NCBI GenBank assembly: GCA_030605665.1 | Contig: JAUWHW010000055.1 | Location: 1 to 8,358 of the forward strand | From: Dehalococcoidia bacterium | GTDB taxonomy: Bacteria; Chloroflexota; Dehalococcoidia; GIF9; AB-539-J10 | Length of the DNA stretch: 8,358 nucleotides | Direction of reading: 5' to 3' | Shown: positions 1-5,134 of the stretch, piece by piece | Layout of the letters: every line of letters begins with the position of its first letter | Position numbering within the stretch: position 1 is the first letter of the stretch | Translations under genes and position numbers: made by a program | Notes under the pieces: generated by a model | The model's database searches: none | What the model saw: the letters and a program-made list of their open reading frames with translations, nothing else | Told to the model about the DNA's origin: nothing

Positions 1-2
1 CT

Positions 3-131
3 CAACCTGAGATAAGGAATATGCTCAACAAGGTTGACGTAGCGACGTATGATTCCCAGGTTTCATTGCAAGCTGAAGCAACGGTAGATGAGGTCAAGGA
101 CCTAATAAGTGTTTTGGAAGATGTCCTTTGA
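3..131 (+). CDS. 3' end of an unidentified protein gene (partial)
   Basis: An open frame enters from the left edge and runs 42 codons to a TGA at 129-131. The tail reads MLNKVDVATYDSQVSLQAEA and then a short acidic helix ending LEDVL. The pattern is an alternating polar/hydrophobic strand followed by a hydrophobic-acidic helix, as at the C-terminus of a soluble or exported domain. I do not recognise the family from so short a piece. The next gene starts 98 bases downstream on the same strand, and a hairpin lies between them. It could be a chance frame, but the amino-acid composition is protein-like. Confidence 0.5.
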   Translation, partial: QPEIRNMLNKVDVATYDSQVSLQAEATVDEVKDLISVLEDVL

Positions 132-139
132 AGTGAGAT

Positions 140-183
140 ACCTGGACAACTGCATCTTCGCCTGATGAGTAGTTAAACCAGGT
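140..183 (+). promoter_or_regulatory. Imperfect hairpin in the gap before the 230 gene
   Basis: ACCTGG (140-145) is complementary to CCAGGT (178-183). Inside that, ACT (149-151) can pair with AGT and CATC (153-156) with GATG (164-167), leaving a loop near TTCGCCT. This makes a long interrupted stem just after the stop at 131. No T-run follows, so it is not a standard intrinsic terminator. It may be a processing or leader hairpin for the next gene, or chance. Confidence 0.3.
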
Positions 184-229
184 GAATTTGGCTAAGATAA
201 GCGGAGAAAGGTAACTAAAGGATGAGACC

Positions 230-472
230 ATGGAGACAGAAGAAGAGCTTAACAAGCAACTTAAGGATATCGTGGTAAAAGTAGATAAGGCTGAGAGGGA
301 ATTGAAAGCCCTGCGAAGACATCCGACGGAGGTCTCAAAGGGGAAGACAAGAGTCAGCTTCATCGTGGGTAAGGAGCAGATGGTTGAGGCTGCGGAAGCT
401 GCAAAGCAATTGGATAATCTGAAGCGTCGAGAACAGGAGATTTGGGCTAAATTGCACTTACGCAACCCCTAA
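230..472 (+). CDS. Small charged coiled-coil-like hypothetical protein
   Basis: This 80-residue protein is rich in K, E, L and A. Residues 1-30 (starting METEEELNKQLKDIV) and residues 50-75 (VEAAEAAKQLDNLKRRE) form two likely amphipathic helices with heptad-like spacing. They are joined by a short segment around GKTRVSFIVG that looks like a beta strand. No signal peptide, membrane segment or cysteine motif is seen. The ATG at 230 has an AAAGGA site (217-222) at about seven bases. I do not recognise the family. The shape suggests a helical hairpin or small scaffold protein, which is inference only. The GYD-domain gene follows 61 bases later on the same strand. Confidence 0.65.
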   Translation: METEEELNKQLKDIVVKVDKAERELKALRRHPTEVSKGKTRVSFIVGKEQMVEAAEAAKQLDNLKRREQEIWAKLHLRNP

Positions 473-533
473 CTTGAAATATGTTAGGTAGGCAAATGAA
501 ACCAAGGCAAAGCATTCGGAAAGGAGGAAAGAC

Positions 534-779
534 ATGTTATTCGTAACACTTTTATCCCCGAAGGGAAAGGGAAAAGAAGCCATCAGTTATCTGAAAGAGC
601 TTAAGGCTCCACAAGGCATCACAATCCATGATGTTTATCTTACTTTCGGGCGCTATGATGGAGTAATTGTTTTCGAGGCACCTGACGTAAAGACAGCGAT
701 GAACTTCGTATTAGAGACAGGCTTTACGACCGAGTATACTGTGGAGACCTTAACCGCTATTCCAGCTAAAGAACTATGA
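534..779 (+). CDS. GYD domain protein
   Basis: This 81-residue protein fits the small ferredoxin-like alpha/beta family named for its Gly-Tyr-Asp-type motif. The first strand is MLFVTLLSPKGKGKEAISYL. The family hallmark follows at about residues 37-53, where FGRYDGVIVFEAPD matches the usual GxYDxVxxxEAPD. A helix (KTAMNFVLETG) and a last strand (TEYTVETLTAIPA) complete the fold, and the length is close to typical. The start is well supported by AAGGAGG at 521-527. The biochemical role of the family is not established. Some members resemble dimeric alpha-beta barrel stress proteins, so only the domain assignment is firm. Confidence 0.88.
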   Translation: MLFVTLLSPKGKGKEAISYLKELKAPQGITIHDVYLTFGRYDGVIVFEAPDVKTAMNFVLETGFTTEYTVETLTAIPAKEL

Positions 780-811
780 GCTATAGTCTACCTTAAGAAG
801 GACCAATGGCG

Positions 812-833
812 CCAGCAGGTGGGTTTAGACAGG
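812..833 (+). repeat. Diverged copy of the 22-base leader motif
   Basis: This starts CCAGCAG, continues with GGGTTTAG and ends ACAGG. It resembles the two exact copies at 985 and 1574 and is closest to the copy at 2171, with about 17 of 22 positions equal. It lies about 30 bases upstream of the possible small gene at 865. Alone it would not be called; it gains weight from the other three copies in equivalent positions. Confidence 0.35.
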
Positions 834-864
834 AATTTTATTACTGAGCCAAAGCAGAGAGACT

Positions 865-978
865 ATGAAAGGTTTTCGCACTCCATCTTGGTTTCGCACA
901 AAGGGACGCCTCAAGGAGAGGCAGGTAAAGGCTCAGGCTGGCAAGCCTAAACGTATGAAGTCAGACAAGGCTAAGTAG
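865..978 (+). CDS. Possible 37-residue basic protein
   Basis: This is an ATG frame of 37 codons ending TAG at 976-978. The protein begins MKGFRTPSWFRTKGRLKER and ends with a lysine-rich tail, with about 13 K or R residues in all. It would be a very basic, probably nucleic-acid-binding or unstructured peptide if made. The ribosome site is weak (AGAGAG, just before the ATG). It occupies an otherwise empty gap of 268 bases between the GYD gene and the 144-residue gene. I do not recognise it, and a chance frame or a decayed gene are both possible. Confidence 0.35.
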   Translation: MKGFRTPSWFRTKGRLKERQVKAQAGKPKRMKSDKAK

Positions 979-984
979 ACGTGG

Positions 985-1006
985 GATAGCCCAGCAGCGG
1001 ATTTGG
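985..1006 (+). repeat. 22-base direct repeat, copy 1 of 2 exact copies
   Basis: This copy begins GATAGCCCAG and ends CGGATTTGG. It is identical over all 22 bases to 1574-1595. It is followed by a purine-rich GTGAGGGTGAGCAGGGAGG stretch and then the gene at 1048, about 41 bases on. The strand and position relative to a downstream start are the same as in the other copies. Confidence 0.75.
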
Positions 1007-1047
1007 TGAGGGTGAGCAGGGAGGCTGATTAGAAAGGGAGACAACTT

Positions 1048-1482
1048 ATGAAACTCATTCCTTTAAGACAGTGGACCTGTGACTCATGTGGCGAAGTCAT
1101 TGAAAAGCCAGAGGATGGTTGGTTCGAATGGTATACTGATAGGAATACATCTCTTGACACCGGTTTTCGGATTGCCCATCACCGAGGTTCGTGCATGTAT
1201 AATGACCAGAGGCTGGAGCAACAGAATAGGTCACCTAGCGATTGTGACCTTTCGATGGTGGTTGGTCACAATGGGCTAGCTTTGCTACTAAATCTTATGG
1301 AGCGTAAGAAGTTTGCTGATATGAAGGAATTCATCGAGGTGTTCCGTCGATTACATCTTCCCTATTATGAAGAAGCAAGGCTTTACTGGAATGACGCCTT
1401 AAGAGACGGCTTCCATGATGGCTGTAGCTTCGACGAGAATACGCTGTTAGACATAATAAAGAATTACGGGGAAGACCGATAG
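1048..1482 (+). CDS. Hypothetical protein with N-terminal CxxC and HH/C putative zinc site
   Basis: This 144-residue protein opens with QWTCDSCGEVIEKPEDGWFEW, in which C11 and C14 form a zinc knuckle. H44, H45 and C49 in RIAHHRGSCMYN could complete a metal site. The middle (about 70-87, VVGHNGLALLLNLME) and the C-terminal half (KEFIEVFRRLHLPYYEEARLY, about 93-113) are helical. The sequence resembles a family of uncharacterised bacterial proteins of this length with an N-terminal CDxCGEVI knuckle and a PYYEEAR motif. I recall this family without a known function. The start has a GGGAG site (1037-1041). It stands alone between two leader repeats, so the context gives no role. Confidence 0.8.
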   Translation: MKLIPLRQWTCDSCGEVIEKPEDGWFEWYTDRNTSLDTGFRIAHHRGSCMYNDQRLEQQNRSPSDCDLSMVVGHNGLALLLNLMERKKFADMKEFIEVFRRLHLPYYEEARLYWNDALRDGFHDGCSFDENTLLDIIKNYGEDR

Positions 1483-1559
1483 TCTAGCTAGCCTCAGTTC
1501 AGCGAATGTGAAAGTAACTACTCTCTTTATGACATCTTCTATTTGGGGCTGGATGAGTG

Positions 1560-1565
1560 TATAAT
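1560..1565 (+). promoter_or_regulatory. TATAAT -10 element upstream of the nitroreductase gene
   Basis: A perfect TATAAT box lies 43 bases before the nitroreductase start, in an AT-rich stretch. I see no good -35 hexamer at 16-18 bases. The predicted start point, near 1572, would put the 22-base repeat (1574-1595) at the very 5' end of the messenger. This is a sequence match only. Confidence 0.4.
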
Positions 1566-1573
1566 TTGGATTA

Positions 1574-1595
1574 GATAGCCCAGCAGCGGATTTGG
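1574..1595 (+). repeat. 22-base direct repeat, copy 2 of 2 exact copies
   Basis: This copy is identical to 985-1006. Here its last bases merge with the ribosome site: GGATTTGG is followed directly by AGGGTGA and the ATG at 1603. The repeat therefore sits in the 5' leader and partly forms the Shine-Dalgarno region (GGAGG at 1594-1598) of the nitroreductase gene. Confidence 0.75.
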
Positions 1596-1602
1596 AGGGT
1601 GA

Positions 1603-2121
1603 ATGTCTATGGATATTCTTGAAGTAATTAAGACTAGAAGGAGCATCAGGAAATATAAGCCAGACCCCGTCTCCGAAGAGGAAATAAACAAGATTCTGGA
1701 AGCAGGCAGGTGGGCACCGTCTGCGAATAACAGTCAGTCTTGGAGGTTCATAGTTTTACGAAGTCAGGAGATGAGGAAAAAGCTGGCGGACACATTGACC
1801 TGGGGGAGATTTCTTTCGCATGCTCCCCTCGGGATTGCAGTAACCGTAAATCCAAGAGCAAGAGGTTCAAGCCACCCTGTCGAAGATGGAGCAGTAGCAA
1901 CGCAGAATATGCTTCTTGAGGCTCATTCCCTGGGCCTCGGAGCCTGCTGGATTGGGACTTACGGTACCGGAAATGAAGCTAGTGCAAAGAAGGTGCTTAA
2001 TGTTCCCGAAGATGATAGACTCCTTTCCGTTATCGCCATAGGTCACCCAGCAGAATCTTGCCAAAAGACAAGGAGAAAACTAGACGAGGTAACTTTCACC
2101 GATAGGTATGGGAGTCGATAA
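1603..2121 (+). CDS. Nitroreductase family protein (FMN-dependent)
   Basis: This 172-residue protein is of the small single-domain nitroreductase type. These flavoproteins use NAD(P)H to reduce nitro, quinone or enone groups, or to act in dehalogenase-like reactions. The FMN-phosphate motif TRRSIRKYK is at residues 11-19. The APSANNSQSWRF block (38-49) and EDGAVATQNMLLEAHSLGLG (94-113), followed by CWIG, are classical, and the strand SVIAIGHP (142-149) completes the fold. The substrate cannot be told from sequence. The GGAGG site at 1594-1598 is four bases from the ATG at 1603 and ten from the in-frame ATG at 1609, so translation may begin at either. An operon with plsY is possible (80-base gap), but plsY has its own leader motif. 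Confidence 0.92.
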   Translation: MSMDILEVIKTRRSIRKYKPDPVSEEEINKILEAGRWAPSANNSQSWRFIVLRSQEMRKKLADTLTWGRFLSHAPLGIAVTVNPRARGSSHPVEDGAVATQNMLLEAHSLGLGACWIGTYGTGNEASAKKVLNVPEDDRLLSVIAIGHPAESCQKTRRKLDEVTFTDRYGSR

Positions 2122-2170
2122 TGGAAATTTTCGTTGAGTCCAGATTGCCTAAATGGCATCATGCTTAAGT

Positions 2171-2192
2171 CCAGACAGTGGGTTTGGAGAGG
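2171..2192 (+). repeat. Diverged copy of the 22-base leader motif
   Basis: CCAGACAG, then TGGGTTTGGAGAGG, follows the same pattern as the exact repeats at 985 and 1574. It ends in the GGAGAGGTAA ribosome site of plsY, about nine bases before the GTG start. As at 1574, the motif merges into the Shine-Dalgarno region. Confidence 0.45.
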
Positions 2193-2201
2193 TAATAGTA
2201 A

Positions 2202-2786
2202 GTGTCAGTTGTGCTAGTTTTGTTCAGCTATCTACCTGGGGCTATCCCATTTGCTTATATTGCGGGCCGGGTATTTAAGGGGATAGACATCAGAAATTTT
2301 GGGGATGGCAACGTTGGAGCAGCCAATGCTTACCGGGAAATAGGGCCTGCCGCTGGTGTGGCTGTTCTCATAGCTGATGTGCCCAAGGGAGCAGTGGCGG
2401 TCATGGTTGCACGAGCCTTTGCTTCGCAACTTGTGGTCCTCCTAGCTGGTTTCGCTGTAGTAGCAGGCCACAATTGGCCTATCTATATTGGTTTCAGAGG
2501 CGGTAGAGGACAGGCAACGACAATAGGTGTCTTATGTGCCTTGTTGCCGCGGGCGATGTTTATTCTACTGGCGGTGTGTGCAGTGCCTTTCTTAGTCACC
2601 CGCAATACAAAGATAGCTGGCGTCATCCTGTTTGCGCCCCTGTGGTTTGTAGCTTTACTGACGGGAGCCTCGAAGGTTCTAGCTGCTTATAGTGTTGGGC
2701 TGCCCTGTTTAGTAGGCTTGACGCATTTGCTGACTACCAGGCATTTGCCAGATGACGTCAAGCAGAAAACTAACTATATGCGATGA
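2202..2786 (+). CDS. plsY: Glycerol-3-phosphate acyltransferase PlsY (divergent)
   Basis: PlsY is an integral membrane enzyme that moves an acyl group from acyl-phosphate to glycerol 3-phosphate, making lysophosphatidate for phospholipid synthesis. At 194 residues the length is normal. Motif 1 is SYLPGAIPFAYIAGR (9-23). Motif 2 is FGDGNVGAANAYREIG (33-48). Motif 3 is GHNWPIYIGFRGGRGQAT (89-106). Several hydrophobic spans fit the multi-pass topology. Two motif positions differ from the common form: GDGNVGAAN for GSGNxGATN, and GGRGQAT for GGKGVAT. It may therefore be a divergent paralogue rather than the housekeeping copy. The GTG start is chosen for its GGAGAGG site and because motif 1 begins at residue 9. 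The stop overlaps the next start by four bases (ATGA), implying coupled translation. Confidence 0.88.
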   Translation: MSVVLVLFSYLPGAIPFAYIAGRVFKGIDIRNFGDGNVGAANAYREIGPAAGVAVLIADVPKGAVAVMVARAFASQLVVLLAGFAVVAGHNWPIYIGFRGGRGQATTIGVLCALLPRAMFILLAVCAVPFLVTRNTKIAGVILFAPLWFVALLTGASKVLAAYSVGLPCLVGLTHLLTTRHLPDDVKQKTNYMR

Positions 2787-3082
2787 GAACAGACATCGAG
2801 GAGATTAAGCGTTTATATCTTTCTGAGGAGCTGTCGAGCTATGAGATAGCTAAGATAACTGGCATCCCTTCATCTACTGTGCGGGCGCGATTAAAAAAGC
2901 TGGGTGTTATGCGAAATTCTAGTGAAGCAACAAGGGTCAAACAAGCAAAAAGGGGAAAGGAGTGGATGGAAGCTAATTTCACCTGTCGCTTATGTGGTGA
3001 GACAAAGCCAGTTTCAGAGCTTGTAAGAGATAGAAGATATTTCCCATTTATCTACTGCTGTAAGAAGTGTGCTGGGTATTAG
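2783..3082 (+). CDS. Small helix-turn-helix plus zinc-ribbon protein
   Basis: This is a 99-residue putative DNA-binding protein. Residues 6-42 form a helix-turn-helix of the resolvase/sigma-like kind: the first helix is EEIKRLYLSE, and the turn and recognition helix are SSYEIAKITGIPSSTVRARL. A basic linker (about 50-61) follows. The C-terminus has two CxxC pairs, C68/C71 and C93/C96, spaced as a zinc ribbon. Its ATG overlaps the plsY stop (ATGA) and no separate strong ribosome site is seen, so it is probably made by translational coupling. I do not recognise a named family. It could regulate its own operon or be a decayed recombinase or phage-type HTH; the coupling to plsY favours a working gene. 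Confidence 0.78.
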   Translation: MRTDIEEIKRLYLSEELSSYEIAKITGIPSSTVRARLKKLGVMRNSSEATRVKQAKRGKEWMEANFTCRLCGETKPVSELVRDRRYFPFIYCCKKCAGY

Positions 3083-3490
3083 ATCTACTATAACCTAAGA
3101 ACACTATTGCCATTGTATTTCAGGGAAGCAACAGCGAGGTGCCACAAGTGCAAATAAAACTGCCAATCCTGATTCTGCAAGTGCTATAATCACTATTACC
3201 TGGACGACCGCACCTTTATCTGAATTGTTATTCTGAAAAGATATTTACACTACAAGTGATATCCAAATTGTGGTCTTGCTATTTACTCCTGCTCCTGTCC
3301 ACCAGTCTCATATAGCTCCTGTGTTAGAGCTATCGCGCCTTTCTGTCGGCTTATGGTAAAAATTGTCAAGATTTCTCAAAACCTTGGTTGAAAAACAGAA
3401 GGACGTGTAGCGATATAATGAGGGTTAGCTGAACTTAAAAAGGGAAAAACAAAATGCATATTGGCAAAATAATGTTATATTAGATTGCTG
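3083..3490. other. Intergenic stretch with no convincing gene
   Basis: I find no supported coding gene in these roughly 400 bases. A perfect 7-bp hairpin (ATAGCTC 3312-3318 with GAGCTAT 3327-3333) is followed only by CGCGCCTTTCTG, so it would be a poor terminator. A nine-codon ATG frame at 3454-3483 has an AAGGGA site but is too short to call. On the minus strand, 3104-3244 is open for 46 residues with a hydrophobic run (VIVIIALAESGLAVLFALV) but no ATG start. It could be a relic of a membrane protein or chance. Confidence 0.5.
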
Positions 3491-3520
3491 TTGACAAGAG
3501 CTAATGACACTATGTATTCT
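3491..3520 (+). promoter_or_regulatory. Sigma-70-like promoter upstream of the first leader copy
   Basis: A consensus TTGACA (3491-3496) is followed after 18 bases by TATTCT (3515-3520), in a locally AT-rich region ending TATATATTTG. Transcription would begin near 3527. It would run through the broken antitoxin-like frame, the first leader copy and the dehydrogenase gene. It is the best promoter match in the window. Confidence 0.55.
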
Positions 3521-3538
3521 ATATATTTGTGAGGTTGA

Positions 3539-3676
3539 TATAAAAGAAAAACAATTGAGTTAAGTTACAGCAAAATTACCACGGATGTTGCTGAATTTGT
3601 CAATGAAGTTGTGGTTGAAGCATTAGAGAAAGAGAAAAAGGAAAGGGCTAGGTGGAGTAAAGAGGCAGGTGGTTAA
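3539..3676 (+). pseudogene. Broken antitoxin-like small gene
   Basis: This frame encodes KRKTIELSYSKITTDVAEFV, a helical middle, and a basic end RARWSKEAGG, stopping at TAA 3674-3676. The composition and the helix with a charged tail resemble small type II antitoxins, which is a weak likeness. There is no ATG, GTG or TTG near the beginning, and a TGA (3536-3538) closes the frame just upstream. A GAGGTTGAT ribosome-like site at 3531-3539 is followed by ATAAAAGAAAAA in another frame. This is as expected if the start ATG became ATA and one A was lost from the A-run. No toxin gene is adjacent. The stop directly abuts the ATG of the leader peptide at 3677. Confidence 0.4.
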
Positions 3677-3796
3677 ATGGAGTGGATTAATATCTATGTT
3701 TTAAACCTCCTTTCTTTGTTTTGTTTTCATACTGCATGGGCTCGTTCTGGTGGAGGGGCGGGCCTATGTCAGTATAGAGAGGAAGGTGGAATTTGA
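3677..3796 (+). CDS. Leader peptide (upstream ORF), copy 1
   Basis: This is a 39-codon frame preceded by an AGGTGG site (3667-3672). The peptide starts MEWINIYVLNLLSLFCFH, continues TAWARS, and ends in a glycine-rich tail. It resembles a signal peptide: a hydrophobic core, then AWA before RS. The first 24 codons align with the frame at 5156, with IYVLNLLSLFCFH and AWARS shared. The anti-Shine-Dalgarno segment and the 5' arm of the stem both lie within this coding region, so a translating ribosome would open them. It may be a regulatory leader peptide. The nucleotide match may equally reflect RNA structure rather than the peptide. Confidence 0.45.
   Translation: MEWINIYVLNLLSLFCFHTAWARSGGGAGLCQYREEGGI
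3729..3775 (+). ncRNA. Conserved 16-bp bulged stem-loop, leader copy 1
   Basis: ATACTG (3729-3734) pairs with CAGTAT (3770-3775). CATGGGCTCG (3735-3744) pairs with CGGGCCTATG (3759-3768), with two G-U pairs. A single T (3769) bulges out, and the apical loop is 14 bases. The same stem, bulge position and pairing recur at 5208-5253, where the loop sequence differs. This fits a selected RNA structure within the leader rather than a terminator, since no T-run follows. Confidence 0.6.
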
Positions 3797-3815
3797 AGGA
3801 AGAGTTATGTATAGC

Positions 3816-3909
3816 GGGCAACCAGCGGGGACGGCACCTGGCCTTTCCACTTCAGCCAGTAGCTACCTCCTCGTCCCGTATAGTGCCGAAATCGGGGTTC
3901 TGGTTGCTC
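3816..3909 (+). promoter_or_regulatory. Nested inverted-repeat domain present only in leader copy 1
   Basis: GGGCAACCAG (3816-3825) pairs with CTGGTTGCTC (3900-3909) as a closing 10-bp stem. Inside it, CGGCAC (3832-3837) pairs with GTGCCG (3883-3888) and CTGGC (3838-3842) with GCCAG (3855-3859). GGGACG (3828-3833) can instead pair with CGTCCC (3872-3877), excluding the CGGCAC helix. ACCTCCTC (3865-3872) is complementary to GGGGAGGT (3920-3927), the ribosome site of the following short frame. So this roughly 94-base block has competing folds and could act as a switch or as an inserted mobile hairpin. Copy 2 of the leader lacks it. Confidence 0.5.
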
Positions 3910-3934
3910 AATAATAAAGGGGGAGGTGAAGCCT

Positions 3935-3964
3935 ATGAAACAAAAGACGCTTAGGAAAGACTGA
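3935..3964 (+). CDS. Nine-codon upstream frame in leader copy 1
   Basis: ATG to TGA encodes MKQKTLRKD. A strong GGAGGTGA site (3922-3929) precedes it at optimal spacing. The equivalent place in copy 2 (5307) also has GGAGGTGA, GCCTATGAA and a short frame, so the ribosome site and start are conserved although the peptide is not. It may serve ribosome loading or attenuation rather than making a functional peptide. Confidence 0.35.
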   Translation: MKQKTLRKD

Positions 3965-3997
3965 AAAAGATATTAAGAAAGGAGAAAAACAGAAATC

Positions 3998-4012
3998 ATG
4001 AAATCAAAATGA
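3998..4012 (+). pseudogene. Four-codon remnant of a solute-binding-protein start
   Basis: The frame reads M-K-S-K-stop, where the intact gene at 5386 reads M-R-S-K-W. Twelve of 15 bases agree, and the fifth codon is TGA instead of TGG. Homology to the second leader ends immediately afterwards. Leader copy 1 therefore seems to have arisen from a leader plus the beginning of an SBP gene. The stop would release ribosomes about 30-54 bases before the dehydrogenase start. Confidence 0.45.
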
Positions 4013-4041
4013 AAAAAGAAAGATTGAGGAAATGCTAAAAA

Positions 4042-5109
4042 GTGGATACAGGCAGTTATAGAAATATGGAAATCAAATTAAAAGAAACCAAATTAAGAAG
4101 ATTTTGCGAGAATATTCTTATCAAAGTCGGACTCTCTCAAGAAGATGCCTCTATAGTTAGCGATCACTTGATTTTTGCCGATCTAAGGGGGATCGATTCG
4201 CATGGCGTTGTGGGATTTCCCCTTTATTTGCAGAGACTAGTGGAAGGGGGCACAAAGATTAAGCCAAAAATTAAAAAAATAAAAGAAAAAGCAACATGGG
4301 CCTTGCTCGATGGTGATAATGGGATGGGACAGGTAGTTGGCGTGTATGCTACAAAATTAGCTATAGAAAAGGCAAAAGGGGAAGGTATTTCTTTTATAGG
4401 AGTAAGAGGGAGCTCTCATTATGGAGTTGCATCATATTATGCCATAAAAGCAGCCGAGGCTAATATGATTGGCTTCTCTATGTCTAATTCGCGTCTAGCT
4501 ATGGCTGCCTGGGGAGGGGCTAAAAGAGTAATTGGGAATAACCCGCTTTCTATTGCCGTTCCTTGCCAAGAGGGGAAACCCATAGTATTGGATATTGCCA
4601 TGAGTAAAGTAGCAGCTGGCAAGGTGAGATTAGCTGCGAGAAATAAGGAAAGAATCCCTAAAGGTTGGATAATAGATCGATGTGGAAGAGACACAGAAAA
4701 TCCAAGTGATCTTCCCGAGGGAGGGGCTTTGCTTCCCTTTGGAGAACATAAAGGTTATGGCTTAGCAATCATGGTAGAAGTTTTAACTGGGGTTCTTACG
4801 GGAGCAGGAATGCTAGGACAGATTCCAGTGTGGTTTAAAGAGATTCGAAGCCCTTTAAATATGGGACACTGTTTTGCTGCAATTGATATCGAGAGTTTTA
4901 CGGATTTACAAAATTTTAAGAAAAGGCTAAATTGGGTAATCCAAGAGATTAAATCATCTCCTTTGGCTGAAGGGGCCAGGGGAGTTTTTATACCAGGAGA
5001 GATAGAACTCGAAATTGAAAAAAGAAGGAGAAAAGAGGGGATTCCTCTATCAGAAGCGATATGGCAGGATTTTAAAAAATTATCTGAGATTTACAAAGAA
5101 CCTTTATAA
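4042..5109 (+). CDS. Malate/L-lactate dehydrogenase (Ldh2) family oxidoreductase
   Basis: This 355-residue NAD(P)-dependent dehydrogenase is of the Ldh2/YiaK/ComC superfamily. The family oxidises 2-hydroxy acids (malate, sulfolactate, ureidoglycolate, 2,3-diketogulonate) or reduces cyclic imines. The catalytic-histidine block ADLRGIDSHG (46-55) is present. So are GSSHYGVASYYA (123-134), GNNPLSIAVP (165-174), LDIAMS (183-188), GEHKGYGLA (234-242) and a C-terminal ARGVFIPGE (312-320). The length is normal and the gene is intact. GTG 4042 gives the longest frame and has GAGG (4026-4029) 12 bases upstream. ATG 4066 fits the usual family N-terminus (MEIKLKETKLRRF) but lacks a good ribosome site, so either may be used. 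It sits between two leader copies, upstream of the transporter and PEP-mutase-type genes. By analogy to sulfolactate dehydrogenase it might act on a phosphono- or sulfo-hydroxy acid (inference). Confidence 0.9.
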   Translation: MDTGSYRNMEIKLKETKLRRFCENILIKVGLSQEDASIVSDHLIFADLRGIDSHGVVGFPLYLQRLVEGGTKIKPKIKKIKEKATWALLDGDNGMGQVVGVYATKLAIEKAKGEGISFIGVRGSSHYGVASYYAIKAAEANMIGFSMSNSRLAMAAWGGAKRVIGNNPLSIAVPCQEGKPIVLDIAMSKVAAGKVRLAARNKERIPKGWIIDRCGRDTENPSDLPEGGALLPFGEHKGYGLAIMVEVLTGVLTGAGMLGQIPVWFKEIRSPLNMGHCFAAIDIESFTDLQNFKKRLNWVIQEIKSSPLAEGARGVFIPGEIELEIEKRRRKEGIPLSEAIWQDFKKLSEIYKEPL

Positions 5110-5134
5110 AAATTAATTGAGGATCAAAAGGGAG

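Larger units (their letters stand above)
3665..4012 (+). promoter_or_regulatory. Complex 5' leader, copy 1 (upstream of the dehydrogenase gene)
   Basis: About 115 bases (3665-3780) match 5144-5256 at roughly 90% identity, and shorter blocks match near GGAGGTGAAGCCTATGAA (3922-3939) and AAGAAAGGAGAAAAA (3975-3989). In order it holds a leader-peptide start, an anti-Shine-Dalgarno segment CTCCTTTCTT (3707-3716), a 16-bp stem (3729-3775), an extra nested hairpin domain (3816-3909), a nine-codon frame with a strong ribosome site, and AAGAAAGGAG (3975-3984). This last segment is perfectly complementary to 3707-3716. The arrangement implies that translation or folding of the upstream part controls access to the downstream ribosome site. 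Known riboswitch classes were not recognised. Confidence 0.6.

Noticed and set aside
94..465. 123-residue minus-strand open frame over the 230-472 gene
   Set aside because: It is serine- and cysteine-rich, as expected for the shadow of a lysine/glutamate-rich gene, and it also crosses the intergenic hairpin. The + strand frame has a ribosome site and coherent helices.
806..847. 13-codon frame starting MAPAGGFRQEFYY in the gap after the GYD gene
   Set aside because: It is too short to support and lacks a ribosome site. It might be a relic of a longer gene, but nothing downstream continues it clearly.
3104..3244. Minus-strand open frame of 46 residues with a hydrophobic segment (VIVIIALAESGLAVLFALV)
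   Set aside because: It has no ATG or other good start with a ribosome site, has stops at both ends, and I recognise no family. It could be a membrane-protein relic but is not supportable as a gene.
3312..3333. 7-bp perfect hairpin as a terminator
   Set aside because: The stem is real on paper, but the following sequence is CGCGCCTTTCTG with no T-run, and it lies about 230 bases after the last gene.
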